Shown here piece after piece: positions 30,853 through 42,109 of a stretch of DNA of 64,000 nt (positions within the stretch are counted from its first letter, which is position 1; each line of letters starts with the position of its first letter). A program made the position numbers and the translations under genes. Below the pieces are notes generated by a model that was not told the DNA's origin, made no database searches, and saw nothing but the letters and a program-made list of their open reading frames with translations. The stretch is from positions 80,245,757-80,309,756 of the forward strand of contig NC_080546.1 of assembly GCF_028640845.1 (NCBI RefSeq). Direction: 5' to 3'. Origin of the DNA: Ahaetulla prasina (lineage: Eukaryota > Chordata > Lepidosauria > Squamata > Colubridae).

Positions 30853-31075
30853 CGAATAGAATAGAATAGAATAGAATAGAATAGAATAGAATAGAATAGA
30901 ATGGAATGGAATGGAATGGAATGGAATGGAGTGGAGTGGAGTGGAGTGGAGTGGAGTGGAGTGGAGTGGAGAAGAGAAGAGAAGAGAAGAGAAGAGAAGA
31001 GAAGAGAAGAGAAGAGAAGAGAAGAGAAGAGAAGAGAAGAGAAGAGAAGAGAAGAGAAGAGAATTTTTTTATTGG
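30853..31075. repeat. Pentanucleotide array with graded unit change
   Basis: About 44 five-base units in four consecutive blocks: AATAG (to about 30900), AATGG (to about 30930), AGTGG (to about 30970), AGAAG (to 31060). Each unit differs from its neighbour by one or two bases. One strand is purine-rich. Confidence 0.9.
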
Positions 31076-31195
31076 CCAAGTGTGATTGGACACACAAGGA
31101 ATTTGTCTTTGGTGCATATGCTCTCAGTGTACATAAAAGAAAAGATACATTAATCAAGAATTATAAGGTACAACACTTAATGATAGTCATAGTGA
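31076..31195 (-). mobile_element. LINE family C, 3' end
   Basis: Minus strand: CACTGAGAGCATATGCACCA, AATTCCTTGTGTGTCCAATC and GGCCAATAAAAAAATT, then the pentanucleotide tail. I take it as the distal 3' end of the family at 57535-57841; this link rests on general knowledge of the reptile repeat, because the two pieces do not overlap. Confidence 0.5.
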
Positions 31196-31328
31196 GAAGA
31201 GAAGAGAAGAGAAGAGAAGAGAAGAGAAGAGAAGAGAAGAGAAGAGAAGAGAAGAGAAAATAGAAGTGAATATACAATAGAATAGAAAATAGAATAGAAT
31301 AGAAAATAGAACAGAACAAAATAGAATA
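31196..31328. repeat. (GAAGA)n then (AATAG)n tract
   Basis: GAAGA repeated about 12 times to 31258, then degenerate AATAGAAAATAG units up to the CR1 3' end. Confidence 0.85.
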
Positions 31329-31582
31329 GAGTTGGAAGGGACCTTGGAGGTCTTCTAGTCCAACCTGCTGCTCAGGCAGGAGACCCTCTATCATTTCAGA
31401 CAAATGGTTATCCAACATCTTCTTAAAAACTTCCAATGTTGGAGCATTCACAACTTCTGCAGGCAAGTTGTTCCACTGATTAATAGTTCTAACTGTCAGG
31501 AAATTTCTCCTTAGTTCTAAGTTGCTTCTCTCCTTGATTAGTTTCCACCTGTTGCTTCTTGTTCTACCCTCAGGTGCTTTGG
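31329..31582 (-). mobile_element. CR1 LINE 3' end
   Basis: Plus strand starts GAGTTGGAAGGGACCTTGGA and runs to CTACCCTCAGGTGCTTTGGA, the complement of the last 250 bp of CR1. Confidence 0.85.
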
Positions 31583-32701
31583 ATTATGCTCAATGGCTAA
31601 AATGCTTCAACATCATTTTAATTAAAATGGGCAGTCGGAGGCAGCTCTTTCTCTTAACCAACTTTTGCCATTCAACGAATTCTTGGTTATTTTATCAGAC
31701 TGAGGAGTACGGGATCTTGCACATGGAAGAAACAGGCAGGGAAACCAAAGAAGCTTGAGGGACCAAAAAACAACAACATTCAATCAGATCTTCCAACTTC
31801 TCGTGAAAAAAAAAGTAAGATCTAGAGGGAGAAACGCAGAGAGCTGGAAAGCAGGTTTGTTTAGAAACCCCTCTTGCAATTTAGAGAAGGAGTGATTTTG
31901 GCAAGCAAAGGGAGCAGGGTGGTGGCGCACCAAGTTCTCCAGCTCCGTGGTGGCGCAATTTGTGAAATCCAGGTGGGTTTAGCACTCCAGCAAGTAGCGG
32001 GGCAGGGCCATGCCTTCTCGTGAGAGAGGCTGGGGCTTGGTGGGGAAGGGGAAAGGCTGGGTTGGTGCTTCTCCGCCTGGCTGGATAAGGGCTCTGGCGC
32101 TCAAGGCTACGGAGGAGGCGGGTGCGGGCAGTTCGGGGCTCTCAGGCATGGCACGAAAGTGGCATGTTGCAGTGTTTCTGCAGTCGTTCTTAAGTGCTCA
32201 TGACCACGGTGAAGCTGGAAGATATGTAACTTTGAGACCTGTAAGTACTTTTGGTACTTTCACTTAGCGAATGTTCAAAGTTATGACATCCCTACCAAAA
32301 GTACTTACGGATCTCAAAGAATGTTTGTAACTCGAGGACTGTCTTATGCCTAAGGATATTTACTCATGTGGTATGGCTCTATTATTATTATTATTATCCG
32401 TCTCATCTTTTCTATTACCTTCTCTTATTGGTGTCATTATTATGATTATTATTACTCTGTTGCTTTGCATGTACAATATTCTACTCTATTCTATAGCTGT
32501 CAACCATAATGATGCTCCATACAACTGTCTAATCCAAGGGTCCCCCATCTCTGCAGCCCATTACCGGGCCGTGGCCTATTGGCCACTGGGCTGTGTGAGT
32601 GGCTGGCCAATGCATGTGAACACACACCCCTTTTGCGTTACCATCATTGTGCATATTGCATGGGCACTAGCAGCTCCGTTCGCGTGCGTGCATACACGCA
32701 T
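31583..32701. other. No recognised gene; short inverted repeat near 32240-32320
   Basis: GTAAGTACTTTTGGTAC at 32241 and TACCAAAAGTACTTACGG at 32293 form a hairpin that ends in family G-like ACTCGAGGACTGTC. The rest is unique. Confidence 0.4.
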
Positions 32702-33251
32702 TGTTGTGGTCCGCCAGCAGCCTGCGGAGCTGGCAACGGAGTCAGACAGCGATGAGGCTGAGGTGAGGCCAGGGCCATCGGGAAGTGAGGTGCGGACTCC
32801 AGAGCCTCCAGAGACTGACAGTAGAGAGGCAGAGTCACAGGAGGAGCCTGTTCCGAATGCATGCATGAGAAGAGCTGCCAGAAGGCAAGAGCAGCTCAAG
32901 CAAAGAGGACAACTCGCAATTAGGGCAAGAGATGATTGGCCCCTCCCATAAGGCTTAAAACAGACCAGCAATGGCGTTTGGGTTTTGCCAGAAAACGACG
33001 TTGTAGCTGCGTCTTCTGCTTCGTATCCATCTTTGTTTTTGTGGCTTCTGGACATTTGCCAGGAAGGGCCTTTGGCAGTTTGCCTAATTGGACTAAGGTT
33101 TGTGAGATAACTGATGAATTTGTGTTGGGAGGCATTTGTTTTACTTTGAGTTGAACGACGCTGGGAATGAAGTAATTCCCAGCTGTTTGAATAAAGTTTG
33201 TTTTTCCACGGACTAAGTTTATTACTACCTATTTGGGTCTGGGTTACAACA
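32702..33251 (+). mobile_element. Solo LTR, family C, perfect 5-bp TSD
   Basis: Starts TGTTGTGGTCCG, ends GGGTTACAACA, duplication CGCAT at 32697-32701 and 33252-33256. AATAAA lies near 33190. The open frame crosses the LTR edge (VVVRQQPAELATESDSDEAE) and ends after MRRAARRQEQLKQRG and about 20 further residues, near 32951. Confidence 0.9.
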
Positions 33252-33256
33252 CGCAT

Positions 33257-34262
33257 AAAGGCACCTCCCCCTCCCGCTCAGGGCTGCCAACTTGGAAAGG
33301 TTGGGTAGCTCTACTCTAATCATAATGCAATTACATTTTGGATTACGGCATTGAATTGAATGCAACTAAATCAACATCAGTGGGTGACCAAGGACGGCAG
33401 TCATTTGCATTTTTGACGTATGTACTTTTGTCTAAAAACCACGTATTTGTGTGCTTTTATTTGGTTTGGGTTATGCTGTTGATATAAAATGCAATGGAGG
33501 TGCATATAACTGCTTTGTCCTTTGCAAATACAGCCCATCCGTGCTCTCCATTAAAGCAGGCATCTCCTTTGGCGCTGACACCTCTTAATGAGGTGTCTCA
33601 TCAAAGCAGCTGCCACTTTTCAAGTTGTAGGGAAGGCTGGGCGGAGGGGAGAAAAGAGGAGCTGCTTTAATGTCAGGCAGAGAGGAGTTGTACTCAGGGG
33701 AAGCTCTTCTTCCAAGCATTATAAAAGCACACAATCTATATGTCACACACATATGGCGTCTCATTAATGGTGGATGTATTGAACAGGAGCGCCACCTGGT
33801 GGGGGATTGCTGTTAAGGCCACTGCCACACAGCCTATGGATAGTAGAGTAAGGGTGGTTGAATTGGGGTGGTTTATGGATGCGGGCAAAGTATTTCAGGC
33901 ACAAACCCACAGCAGCCGTGCAGTTGCATCTATGACAGGAAACCCATCTAGGACTCAAAAGAGGATTCACACACACACACAATAATTTCATTTTTGTTCT
34001 GGCTCCTGAACTGACGCCAAAACAGCTGGATGTAATTTGCCAAGATTTTCATCAAGCGATGCAGCAAAAAAACCCAGTCGGCTATCAGAACACTTTAGGA
34101 ATGTGGCGTCATTCTTTCAGTCCCTCCTCTTAACTCTTTGATCTTCAGGAGTGTGCAAAGTTGCAACCGGAGCAACAAAGGGAAGCTGCGGTCTGTCTTG
34201 TTCTCTTCAAGACCCCAGCTGACGGGTTTCCGTATCACTGCCCGGATCCCTGAATCAACATG
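33257..34262. other. No recognised gene
   Basis: About 1 kb of unique sequence. Short runs such as CACTTTTCAAGTTGTAGGGA have no family I recognise. Conserved non-coding function cannot be judged from one sequence. Confidence 0.35.
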
Positions 34263-34270
34263 GACTAGGA

Positions 34271-34638
34271 CTGTGTTGGCGAACCTATGGCACGCGTGCC
34301 AGAGATGGCACGCAAAGTTCTCTCTGCTGGCTTGCGCGCCATCGCCCCGGGTCAGATCTCTGTGGCGTTTCTTTTGTGAGCTTCCGTTTCCCTGCAAACG
34401 ACAAAACAGAAGCTCACAGAAGAAAAAGATCTTACCTCTTGCCGCGCTGCCGGTCTCGGGATGCTCCGCCTCCTGCCAGCCAGCTGGTCTTCAGGTCTCT
34501 GCGGGGCAGGCGCGCATGTCCATGCATGCGCACATCTGGGCATCCGCATAACCACGCATGTGCGCGCGTGCACCTTTTAGTTTGGGCATGTGTGTGCGCA
34601 GTTTGGGCACTCGATGTCTAAAAAGTTCGCCATCATTG
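34271..34638. mobile_element. hAT-type MITE, second family
   Basis: Ends CTGTGTTGGCGAACC and AGTTCGCCATCATTG. Duplication GACTAGGA at 34263-34270 and 34639-34646, perfect. The interior is CpG- and CATGTGCG-rich. Confidence 0.85.
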
Positions 34639-34646
34639 GACTAGGA

Positions 34647-34743
34647 TAGGGGTCTCCAATCTTGGCAACTTTAAGACTTGTGGACTTCAACTCCTAGAGT
34701 TGAAGTCCACAAGTCTTAAAGTTGCCAAGGTTGGAGACCCCTG
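34647..34743. mobile_element. Palindromic MITE in the same target
   Basis: A hairpin of 97 bp from TAGGGGTCTCCAATCTTGG to CCAAGGTTGGAGACCCCTG. Flanks are again GACTAGGA (34639-34646 and 34744-34751), shared with the preceding MITE. Confidence 0.85.
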
Positions 34744-34751
34744 GACTAGGA

Positions 34752-36854
34752 TATATTACATGATTCTATTTCTTATTTGCCCAAGCCATTCTTTAATATA
34801 ACCTGGCTAAAATATCCTAATGTCAGACTCCGGGGCGGGGGGAGAATCACAAAAGGGGAGCGGTTGCCATGGCAATTGACTGAAACGCCATCTCTTCAAT
34901 CAAGTTGCTATGACCGCCATCTTGTTTTGTTTTTTTCACCTCTCTGCAGACACCAGTGTCATATCTATGTTGCCATAAAATGAAATGATGCACTTTTGGG
35001 ATTACAAACAGGCCTATTTATCCATAAACTTATTTAATAATGTCTCAGAGGCTAAACAGAAATATCGCTCATTGCCAATTTTTTGGGGTTATGTAAAAAC
35101 AGTCAGGATTTTTATGCACTATGTGAAATGTAATTGTGGACATATGACATTAACAGTCTGTTCAAGTGATATGTTGTAAACATATTTTCAGACAAGCAAC
35201 CAGATTTCATTATTCCTTAAGAGGTAACAGATTTAAAAACACACACAGACACAAAAATAAAACAATTGAGTTCTTGCAACAGGAATCCAGAATAATATAT
35301 TTTAAAGAATTGGTGGTTTAATATACATGAGTTACTGATTACATGTTCAGAGCAATACAATTTTTTTAAAGTATTTAAAATGTGGCTGACATATGTGTTG
35401 GAATACCATATTTTTGAAGGAACTTTAATAACAAGATACCCTGTTTATACCTTTAGATTCCTCACCAAGTTATCTTGCAACCATTACTGCAATTATTCCC
35501 CTCTTATGGGATGTCATGGTAATGTTATTTTAGAAAGATCAATCTTTCTAAATGAGAAGCCAGCCTTTTGAGGTAGGCCAGTTTCAGAACTGGAGAAATT
35601 CCCCAATTATTGGGGGGGGGGGGAGAGAAAAGATTAAACCTCAAGTCTACCCAGTCCAAGGATCACAGCTTCTATGAAAAAAAGAGGCAAAAATGCAAAC
35701 ATGATCTCTAGGAAGATTCTTGATAGATTCACTTACTTGAGTATGTAAAAGACTTCACAATAGACCTGAAATTAGGTCACCATCATATTTTTCCACTACC
35801 ATGTCCCTTTCCAAGTAGTAGAAGGAGGCATAATGAAGACCAGGGACACTAAATTGACTTCTTCTCTTGAATGTGTATGCCTAGCATTGCCCTTTCATTG
35901 AGGCTACCATCTTGGGCATACAAAGATCCATACCACCACCAGATGGCAGCAATGACACACACAAAAATTAAGTCTTTACTGCCATCTACAGTCTTGGCTA
36001 TCCAGGATTTTGCAGTTCTGATACAGACTGTTCGATTCATATGTTTTGCTTTTAAGCTTAAAGACTCAGTTTTAATTAAAAAAAAAATAAGTTGTAATCA
36101 TATTTTTCTAAAAATTTAATGCACACCCTATAAATCAATTATCTTTGGTCCAAAGCAATAGTGAGACTATATATTTGATTTTTTTTAAAAAAAGCAACCA
36201 GTAGCATGCACGCACATAGCCATACAAAAAAAAGTATTTATATAAAAAAAAGATCCAAATATTAGAAGTAAAAATATCAGCTATCACTGCTTTTAGCTAA
36301 AATGTTTGCTTGATAAAGATCACTGCACCAAATCCCTTAACCAGCAATTCAGTGCAAGCTCAGATCTCAGATTCACATTTTGTTTATCTCTGCTACTTAA
36401 GGTAATTTTGTTTCTCGTCAATCCTTTGTTCATTCCTTTGTTCATTCCTTTTTCTTTTCTTTTTCTAACTCCCATCTGATCACTCAGATTATTTGCAGAC
36501 TTGCTAACCTTGTTCTAATATTCAATCTTTTTCTTTCTATGGGCAGAGAAAGGGTAGGTAGATAGATCTTGAAGTAGTGGTAAAAATTTCCCTCAGTCTG
36601 AGGGAAAATGCCATCACCAATTACTTCCGAAACTATCGCCAAGAAAACTGCAGGGTCTTGTCCAGATAAGTTAACATTGACTTGAAGGCACACATATATA
36701 TACAGGTATAAATAATACTGTATATGCCATGTATATGGTGAATGGGGCTGTAAAATACCAAGCGAATTCATGAATTGTATACGTTAGAATGTAGGTACTG
36801 CAGGAACCTTTGTTTTTCTACAAAAAAAAAATGAAACGGTGTGTGAACATTTGA
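34752..36854. other. AT-rich unique sequence
   Basis: About 2.1 kb without recognised repeats or coding exons. It lies downstream of SPATA18 and could contain its last exon or 3' UTR, but I could not place either. Confidence 0.35.
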
Positions 36855-36862
36855 GTTCCTTC

Positions 36863-37144
36863 CAGTGGTGGGATCCTTCCGGTTTAACAACCGGTTTGGT
36901 GATCGCACGCTTTGCGCGCACCCACGCCAGACCGCCCACACAGTTCAACAAAAAATCACCTTCCACGTTAGTGCTAGGGAATTAAAACAGCTGAGGCACG
37001 GCAATCCGCTCTGCTGCAAAAATAAAGGTAAGTAAAGCGCAGGGGCAGGCGGGTGGGCCCAGCTGATCATTGGAGTGAACCAGTTTGCTCCAAGCTGATT
37101 GTCGGAGTTACCGGTTTGCCCAAACTGGTCGAATCCCATCCCCA
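36863..37144. mobile_element. hAT-type MITE
   Basis: Starts CAGTGGTGGGATCC, ends GAATCCCATCCCCA (terminal TG changed to CA). The duplication GTTCCTTC at 36855-36862 and 37145-37152 is perfect. Contains AACCGGTTTGG. Confidence 0.8.
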
Positions 37145-37152
37145 GTTCCTTC

Positions 37153-38720
37153 TGATTATACAGATTTAAGGGCACATTAGTTCTGGCATTAAATGAAGTC
37201 AGAGTCTCAATTCCTTAAAGAGAAGAAAATGCATGTTCCAGTAGGTAACCCTGTGAAACATTCTCTTAATGCAAATGTGTTTCAAAAGTCTAAGTGGTGT
37301 ATATTTCTTATACATTTAAAAATGAAAGATGGTGTTTTATTTAGACGGTCATGAACAATGGAAAAGATTAGCCACTGTCTACCGTGTCTACTGCTGAAAT
37401 AAAAGTTCTAATTCTTATATCAACAGTTATATAATTATGTAAAAACCACAATGTTACGAACATATTTCCATGAAAATATAGCTATATACTTTTACTGGGT
37501 TTGATCTTAACAACAATTGGCATCTTTCATTCCATTTATTACAGTTGGACTTCAAATGCCCTAAATAAGCACCATCTTGTGATTATACTTCAAAAGACAC
37601 CCACACCTGCAATCTTAAACACATCTACTCTGTATTAAGTCCCACAGAGTTTAATCAAAACTTGGTTGCAAACAAATACATACATGAATGCAGCCTCAAC
37701 ATATTGCGGTTCTCAAAATAAATCCTAAAAGTCCAATCGCAATATATTGAATGTCGGCCTCCTAGCCCACTACTCCCTCCGAATTCCCGCAAAGGAAGTG
37801 ATGTCACAAGCTATGTAAACAATCTTTAAAGATCAAGAAACCTTAAAATGCATCTGAAATTTTAAAATCATGGGTGCATTCATTTGGTTTTTTAAAAAAA
37901 TGCAAAGTTATAAAAACATACTAAGGGTTGTCAGAGGCATTCAAAACAGTTGTTCACATTATTTTAAGTGTAGTTTGAGGTATTGCTGGAACAGGAGAAG
38001 GCACCGTAGACGCAGATTGATCGAGATGTACAGAATCAAAAAAAAACAAAACCCATATCCTATTGGAGAATCTACTTTCCTATTGGAGAAAAAAAATGTA
38101 TATGGATATAGCATTATGTATAAATTCCACACATACACACATCCAAAATAACTCTGCAGTAAATTATTTCAAATAGGAAATAGTAAGGTATACATTTACA
38201 ATCTTGTTTTCCCCTATATATTGATTGTTACTTTCGAGCAAGGAAAACAGGTTGTTCTATTAGTTAGCCAAAGGTTAATTACCTGGAATTGGCTTTCTCC
38301 AGCATGCTGATGTAATTTTAGTATAGTGAGTACCTATATGCAGCATAGAATTATCTGCATTTATTAATAATTTTTCTTAGTTCTGAATAGATCCCTCATT
38401 TGAGGTTTTATTTCCCTAAAGATACTGTAACCCTTAAAAAAGGACTATGAATGCTAACAACTGCAGCAAATATTAAGAGATATGGGAATGATTGGATATA
38501 AAATGACGTAAGGAATTCTATACACCCTAACCAAAAGCCTTAACATCATTAAGGGAAACTATTTGTGTTAAAACAGTGCAACCAAAGAGCATTGGCTTTA
38601 AAGAAAAAAAATCCAGCCTGGAAAATTATATATTGTCTCTTTACTTGATTTATCATTTTATATTAAATTAAATTTGAATTTAAATCCATGGCTGACTACA
38701 TTCTGAAAAGGCCCACTTAC
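37153..38720. other. Unique AT-rich sequence 3' of the last placed SPATA18 exon
   Basis: About 1.6 kb with no repeat seen. On the gene's strand this follows a GTAAGT donor, so at least part should be intron. Confidence 0.4.
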
Positions 38721-38766
38721 TTGGGCTTCCGTTCCTTAATGGGGAAGGACTCCGGCTCCGAATTGT
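38721..38766 (-). CDS. SPATA18: SPATA18 exon, RS-rich tail
   Basis: 46-nt exon between a TTTTAG acceptor and a consensus GTAAGT donor. Read in phase with the preceding exon (phase 0) it encodes TIRSRSPSPLRNGSP plus one base, matching the SRSRSPSP motif near the C-terminus of mammalian SPATA18. Reading another frame gives an early TAA, but that stop overlaps the GTAAGT donor. A short terminal exon is therefore expected at lower coordinates; I did not find it. Confidence 0.75.
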
Positions 38767-39034
38767 CTAAAACACACACAAAAAAAAGTTATTTTGATTC
38801 ATCGCCATTCCTTTTACTCTAGGAAAAATAAATCTGAATTGAACACATACCATCAGCGTAGAAGGAATGAAAAATTGTAGTGTTTTATAATGATAATCTC
38901 AGTGTGCCAACATTGCCACAATTGGAATACTTCTTAGCACTAAGTCTACTTTTAAGGCCTATATATTTGGTCACTGAAGGCATTCATTCTCCAAAGTAAA
39001 TGAGGTCAGTTAGAATGTTGTGTACTGCCATTTA

Positions 39035-39145
39035 ACAATTATATAGTTGAACTCCCAGAACTCTCCACCTATCATGCTGGCTGGAGAATTCTGGGCATTG
39101 AAGTCCACATATCTTCAAGCTGCCAAGGTTGAGAAACACTGATTT
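39035..39145. mobile_element. Palindromic MITE, diverged
   Basis: TTGAACTCCCAGAACTCTCC, then GAGAATTCTGGGCATTGAAG and CTGCCAAGGTTGAGAAACAC form a partial hairpin of the family at 18500-18621. Confidence 0.6.
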
Positions 39146-39894
39146 AGATGTTGGCATTCCACATACAATAGCTCTACCAGAACTTTGTCCTTGAGCAGTC
39201 CATCAATCCTTGAGCCAGGAGAACAATGTGCTGGCATGAGCCTCAGGTCCTAAGTGGGGCCACATCTTCATCACATCACTTAGGTGGCCCCACAGCTGGA
39301 TGAGACAATTTATTGTCGCTCCCCATTAAGAAAGTTCCTATAATTTTTTCCAGGTATTCCTGGACCAACGAAACTGCAACTCTCTTGCATAAACCATTGA
39401 ACTCAGAAGAAAACATAATCATTTTGCACTTAGAATTGAACAATCCCTCATCTTCCAAAGTCCCTCTGCATTGCCTGTTTTTAGTAAGCAGAGTCAACCA
39501 TTGGTCACCTACAACCTTTGAAAGAGAGGTGGCCATTTCAAAGTATGAGAAGTTGGATTGGGACAAACTTGGGTGACGTTTCTTTGATCTCTTAGAAGGA
39601 GAAATTTGAGAGTAAGGCTTGGATTACTCTTTACAATCTTTGGTGGCCTCATTCCAAAGATTAGGGTTTCCTGCTAGATGGAGAGAGAAAGCATTTCTAT
39701 GAGGCCACCAAAGATCGTAAAAATGATAGTTGAATGGCCACACGTGGCCTGCTTTGAGTTACAAGGTTGCCAAAATCTGTGAGAGTTGAGCTATAAATGA
39801 GCATTGGAGATTAGTGGACTTCTATAAATTCCTAAGAATTCATTCTCAGGTCAACCATTTTTCTATGCAATGTCCTCATGGCATTGCCTTTCTC

Positions 39895-40244
39895 CAGGGA
39901 TGGGCTTCAGATCCTTCAGCAATGGGTTTGCTGCCCTATTGCTGGGTGGGCGTGGCCATGGTGGGCGTGGCCTAGTTGGCCACCTGCACCACGGCGGGAG
40001 ATCGTTTTTCACCCTCCTCAGGCTCCGGAGGCTTTCCTGGAGCCTCCGGGAGGGCGAAAAATGCTTCCCCCGGGGTCTGGAGGCCCCCCGTAGGCCGGAA
40101 ACAGGCCTGTTTCCAAACTTCTAGGATCTCCAATAGGGTTAGAGTTAGCCAGCCAGGGGTGGCATTTGTGGGTTCGCCGAACCCTGGCGATCCTTAGCTA
40201 GAAGATCACACGAACCCTGCCGAACCCCCAGGAGCCCACCCCTG
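39895..40244. mobile_element. hAT-type MITE
   Basis: Ends CAGGGATGGGCTTC and GAGCCCACCCCTG. Flanks CCTTTCTC (39887-39894) and CCTTTCCC (40245-40252), 7 of 8. GC-rich centre. Confidence 0.75.
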
Positions 40245-40659
40245 CCTTTCCCTTAACCTAAACCATAGTGGGGGTATCTTAAAGTGGTCTTCAGGTATTC
40301 CCCTTCCTCCCTTAATTGTTTTCCTTACCATCGAATTGTGTTGGCACACCTCAATTAGGGACCACTAATGGGGGGGTTGGGTTTCTCACCAAGCAGAATT
40401 CCACCCACGCAGACAACTATGGGACTGAGGAAGTGCAGTAATTCTGCACACAAAATCAGAGTGTTTTGAACCACACCGTTTCCTTATCTCTCAGTCCCGT
40501 ATTTTGAGTAGTCTTGTTCTTGTTAAAAAATAATAATAATAATGTTGCCTTCAGGGCAAACTCCTGGGAATGCCTCTTATTTTGAACTAGTATGTTGATC
40601 GGTTTATGTTACTTTACCAAATTCCGAGAGTATCCTGTACTACAAGGCAGAGGGCTTAC

Positions 40660-40701
40660 ACTACGGCTGCGACTGCGGCTCCTGTTCCTGCTTCTGGACC
40701 A
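40660..40701 (-). CDS. SPATA18: SPATA18 exon, RS repeat
   Basis: 42-nt, phase 0 to phase 0, with a TTTCAG acceptor and GTAAGC donor. It encodes WSRSRNRSRSRSRS. In mammals the same place after the conserved C-terminal domain carries an Arg/Ser-rich run, so order and composition agree. The exon is too short to be found alone; its identity rests on its position between the two flanking exons. Confidence 0.8.
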
Positions 40702-41639
40702 CTGAAATAAAATACAAACCATGAGATAGATCTCAGTTAAGCAGGGATTCTTTTAATGAGTAGACTTTGCAGAAGACCAGGGTAGGAGATTCTTGTGGAA
40801 AAAAAGACTTATTCTTGTTTTACTATATTGCAGGACTTGGCAAATGTCTGGAATGTCAGAGTTCCAGAAAACCCCTCCTGCAGAAAAGACTCCGAAGCCA
40901 ACATCTTTCAAAGTTCTTTTACTAGCATGGGTAAACCAGCACATTTGGATGAAAACCGAAACTGGGGATCCTGGTTCCTCCCTCAATAATACAAACGCCA
41001 AAATCTCTACCCTCGTGACCCCTCTGCTGGTCACATGCTCCAATCCTCAACCGTCCCATGTCGAAGCATCACTCCAGCCACTCCTTCTCCAGATGCGGAC
41101 CCAGCCTGACCTTGACCAGCAGGAAGAATGTTGTTTTGTCTAATCATCCCTTGTACTACCACCCTCCTCCCCTCCTTTCCCACAGAGGAGAAAATGGCAG
41201 CGTGTGGAAGCCTTCGGCCTAGTATAGCTTCCAAAGCTGACACTTGTCCAGATTTGCTAGAACAGTCCACAAAGTGAGATCGAAACAATCAAGATGGTGG
41301 CTTTGACGGTGAAATCAAAGCTCCACCTATTTTTAATCTGCTGTCTTGACTTCTTTTGATCCTACTCTTTGGGCACCCCAGTTTCCAGATGTCCCCACCC
41401 AGCTTGGCCATTGCCAACACTTCTGGAAATTGAACCCATATCTGGAACCAGTAAAGGTTGGGAAATACTGGTCTCCTGCATTCTAGACTCCAGTTCCAAT
41501 CGTAGCATGCTAATGACCTGGGAATTCCTCTCTAGCAAAATGCTTTTAAAATTTCAGCCTTCCATTTGACGCGCAGCTGAAATTCTAAATCTTATCGCTT
41601 CTGTAATCCAATTGACAAACTGTGCTTAACAATTTGTTG

Positions 41640-41803
41640 GTTTATTGGTAGCGCGCGGGAATGCGCGCTCACTTCGCGAGCATATAGTGCTTCTGCACAT
41701 GCACAGAGCTTTTTTGATGACGTCTGGGCGGGTGGGCGGAGTCTCCTGCTGCTGCCGCTACCAGTTCGCGGAAACCGGGGCGAACCGGTAGAAACCCGCC
41801 ACT
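41640..41803. mobile_element. hAT-type MITE, partial
   Basis: The right end GAAACCCGCCACTG and GAACCGGTAG are present; the left end is lost. Confidence 0.55.
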
Positions 41804-41814
41804 GCCCACTATCC

Positions 41815-41930
41815 TGCCAGAGGTGAAGAAGCTTCTTGGATGAGAAGCGAAACATCTTCCAAAGGAAAAAACAAGAAAGTCCAGTTGCCTCCTGAAGGAA
41901 AAAAGCACCTTTGGGAGCCTCTATGTTTAA
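41815..41930 (+). mobile_element. Penelope-like H1 repeat
   Basis: Carries the H1 hairpin (GCTTCTTGGATGAGAAGC) and GAAACATC, but the first core base is G instead of C (41823), which should inactivate a hammerhead. Continues with AAGTCCAGTTGCCTCCTGAA. Confidence 0.55.
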
Positions 41931-41947
41931 ACATTTTAAAAGCCTAC

Positions 41948-42071
41948 CAGAGCACCTCTTTTAGTTACGGCCTCTCCCTTCACAATCACCGAGTCCTCTT
42001 CCAGGAGAGCTGGCCAGACATGATAAGCCACCAATGGAGCTGTGAAATCAGAATCATAGCTGCGACGGTAC
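41948..42071 (-). CDS. SPATA18: SPATA18 exon, end of conserved C-terminal domain
   Basis: 124-nt exon, entering in phase 2 and leaving in phase 0, with acceptor GACTAG after a T-rich tract and donor GTAGGC. With the AA left by the previous exon it encodes [20 protein letters not shown] and then [20 protein letters not shown]. This matches the block that closes the Mieap domain in vertebrate SPATA18. No stops or indels were seen. Confidence 0.9.
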
Positions 42072-42109
42072 CTAGTCGGACACAAAAGAAATTCAGTTAC
42101 AACTGAGGT

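Noticed and set aside
30901..31263. Long open frames on both strands of the pentanucleotide arrays (Arg/Glu-rich or Ser/Leu-rich)
   Set aside because: They are simple translations of a stop-free repeat and have no other coding sign.
38718..38766. SPATA18 terminal exon ending at TAA in another frame
   Set aside because: That frame does not follow from the previous exon, and the TAA lies inside a consensus GTAAGT donor.
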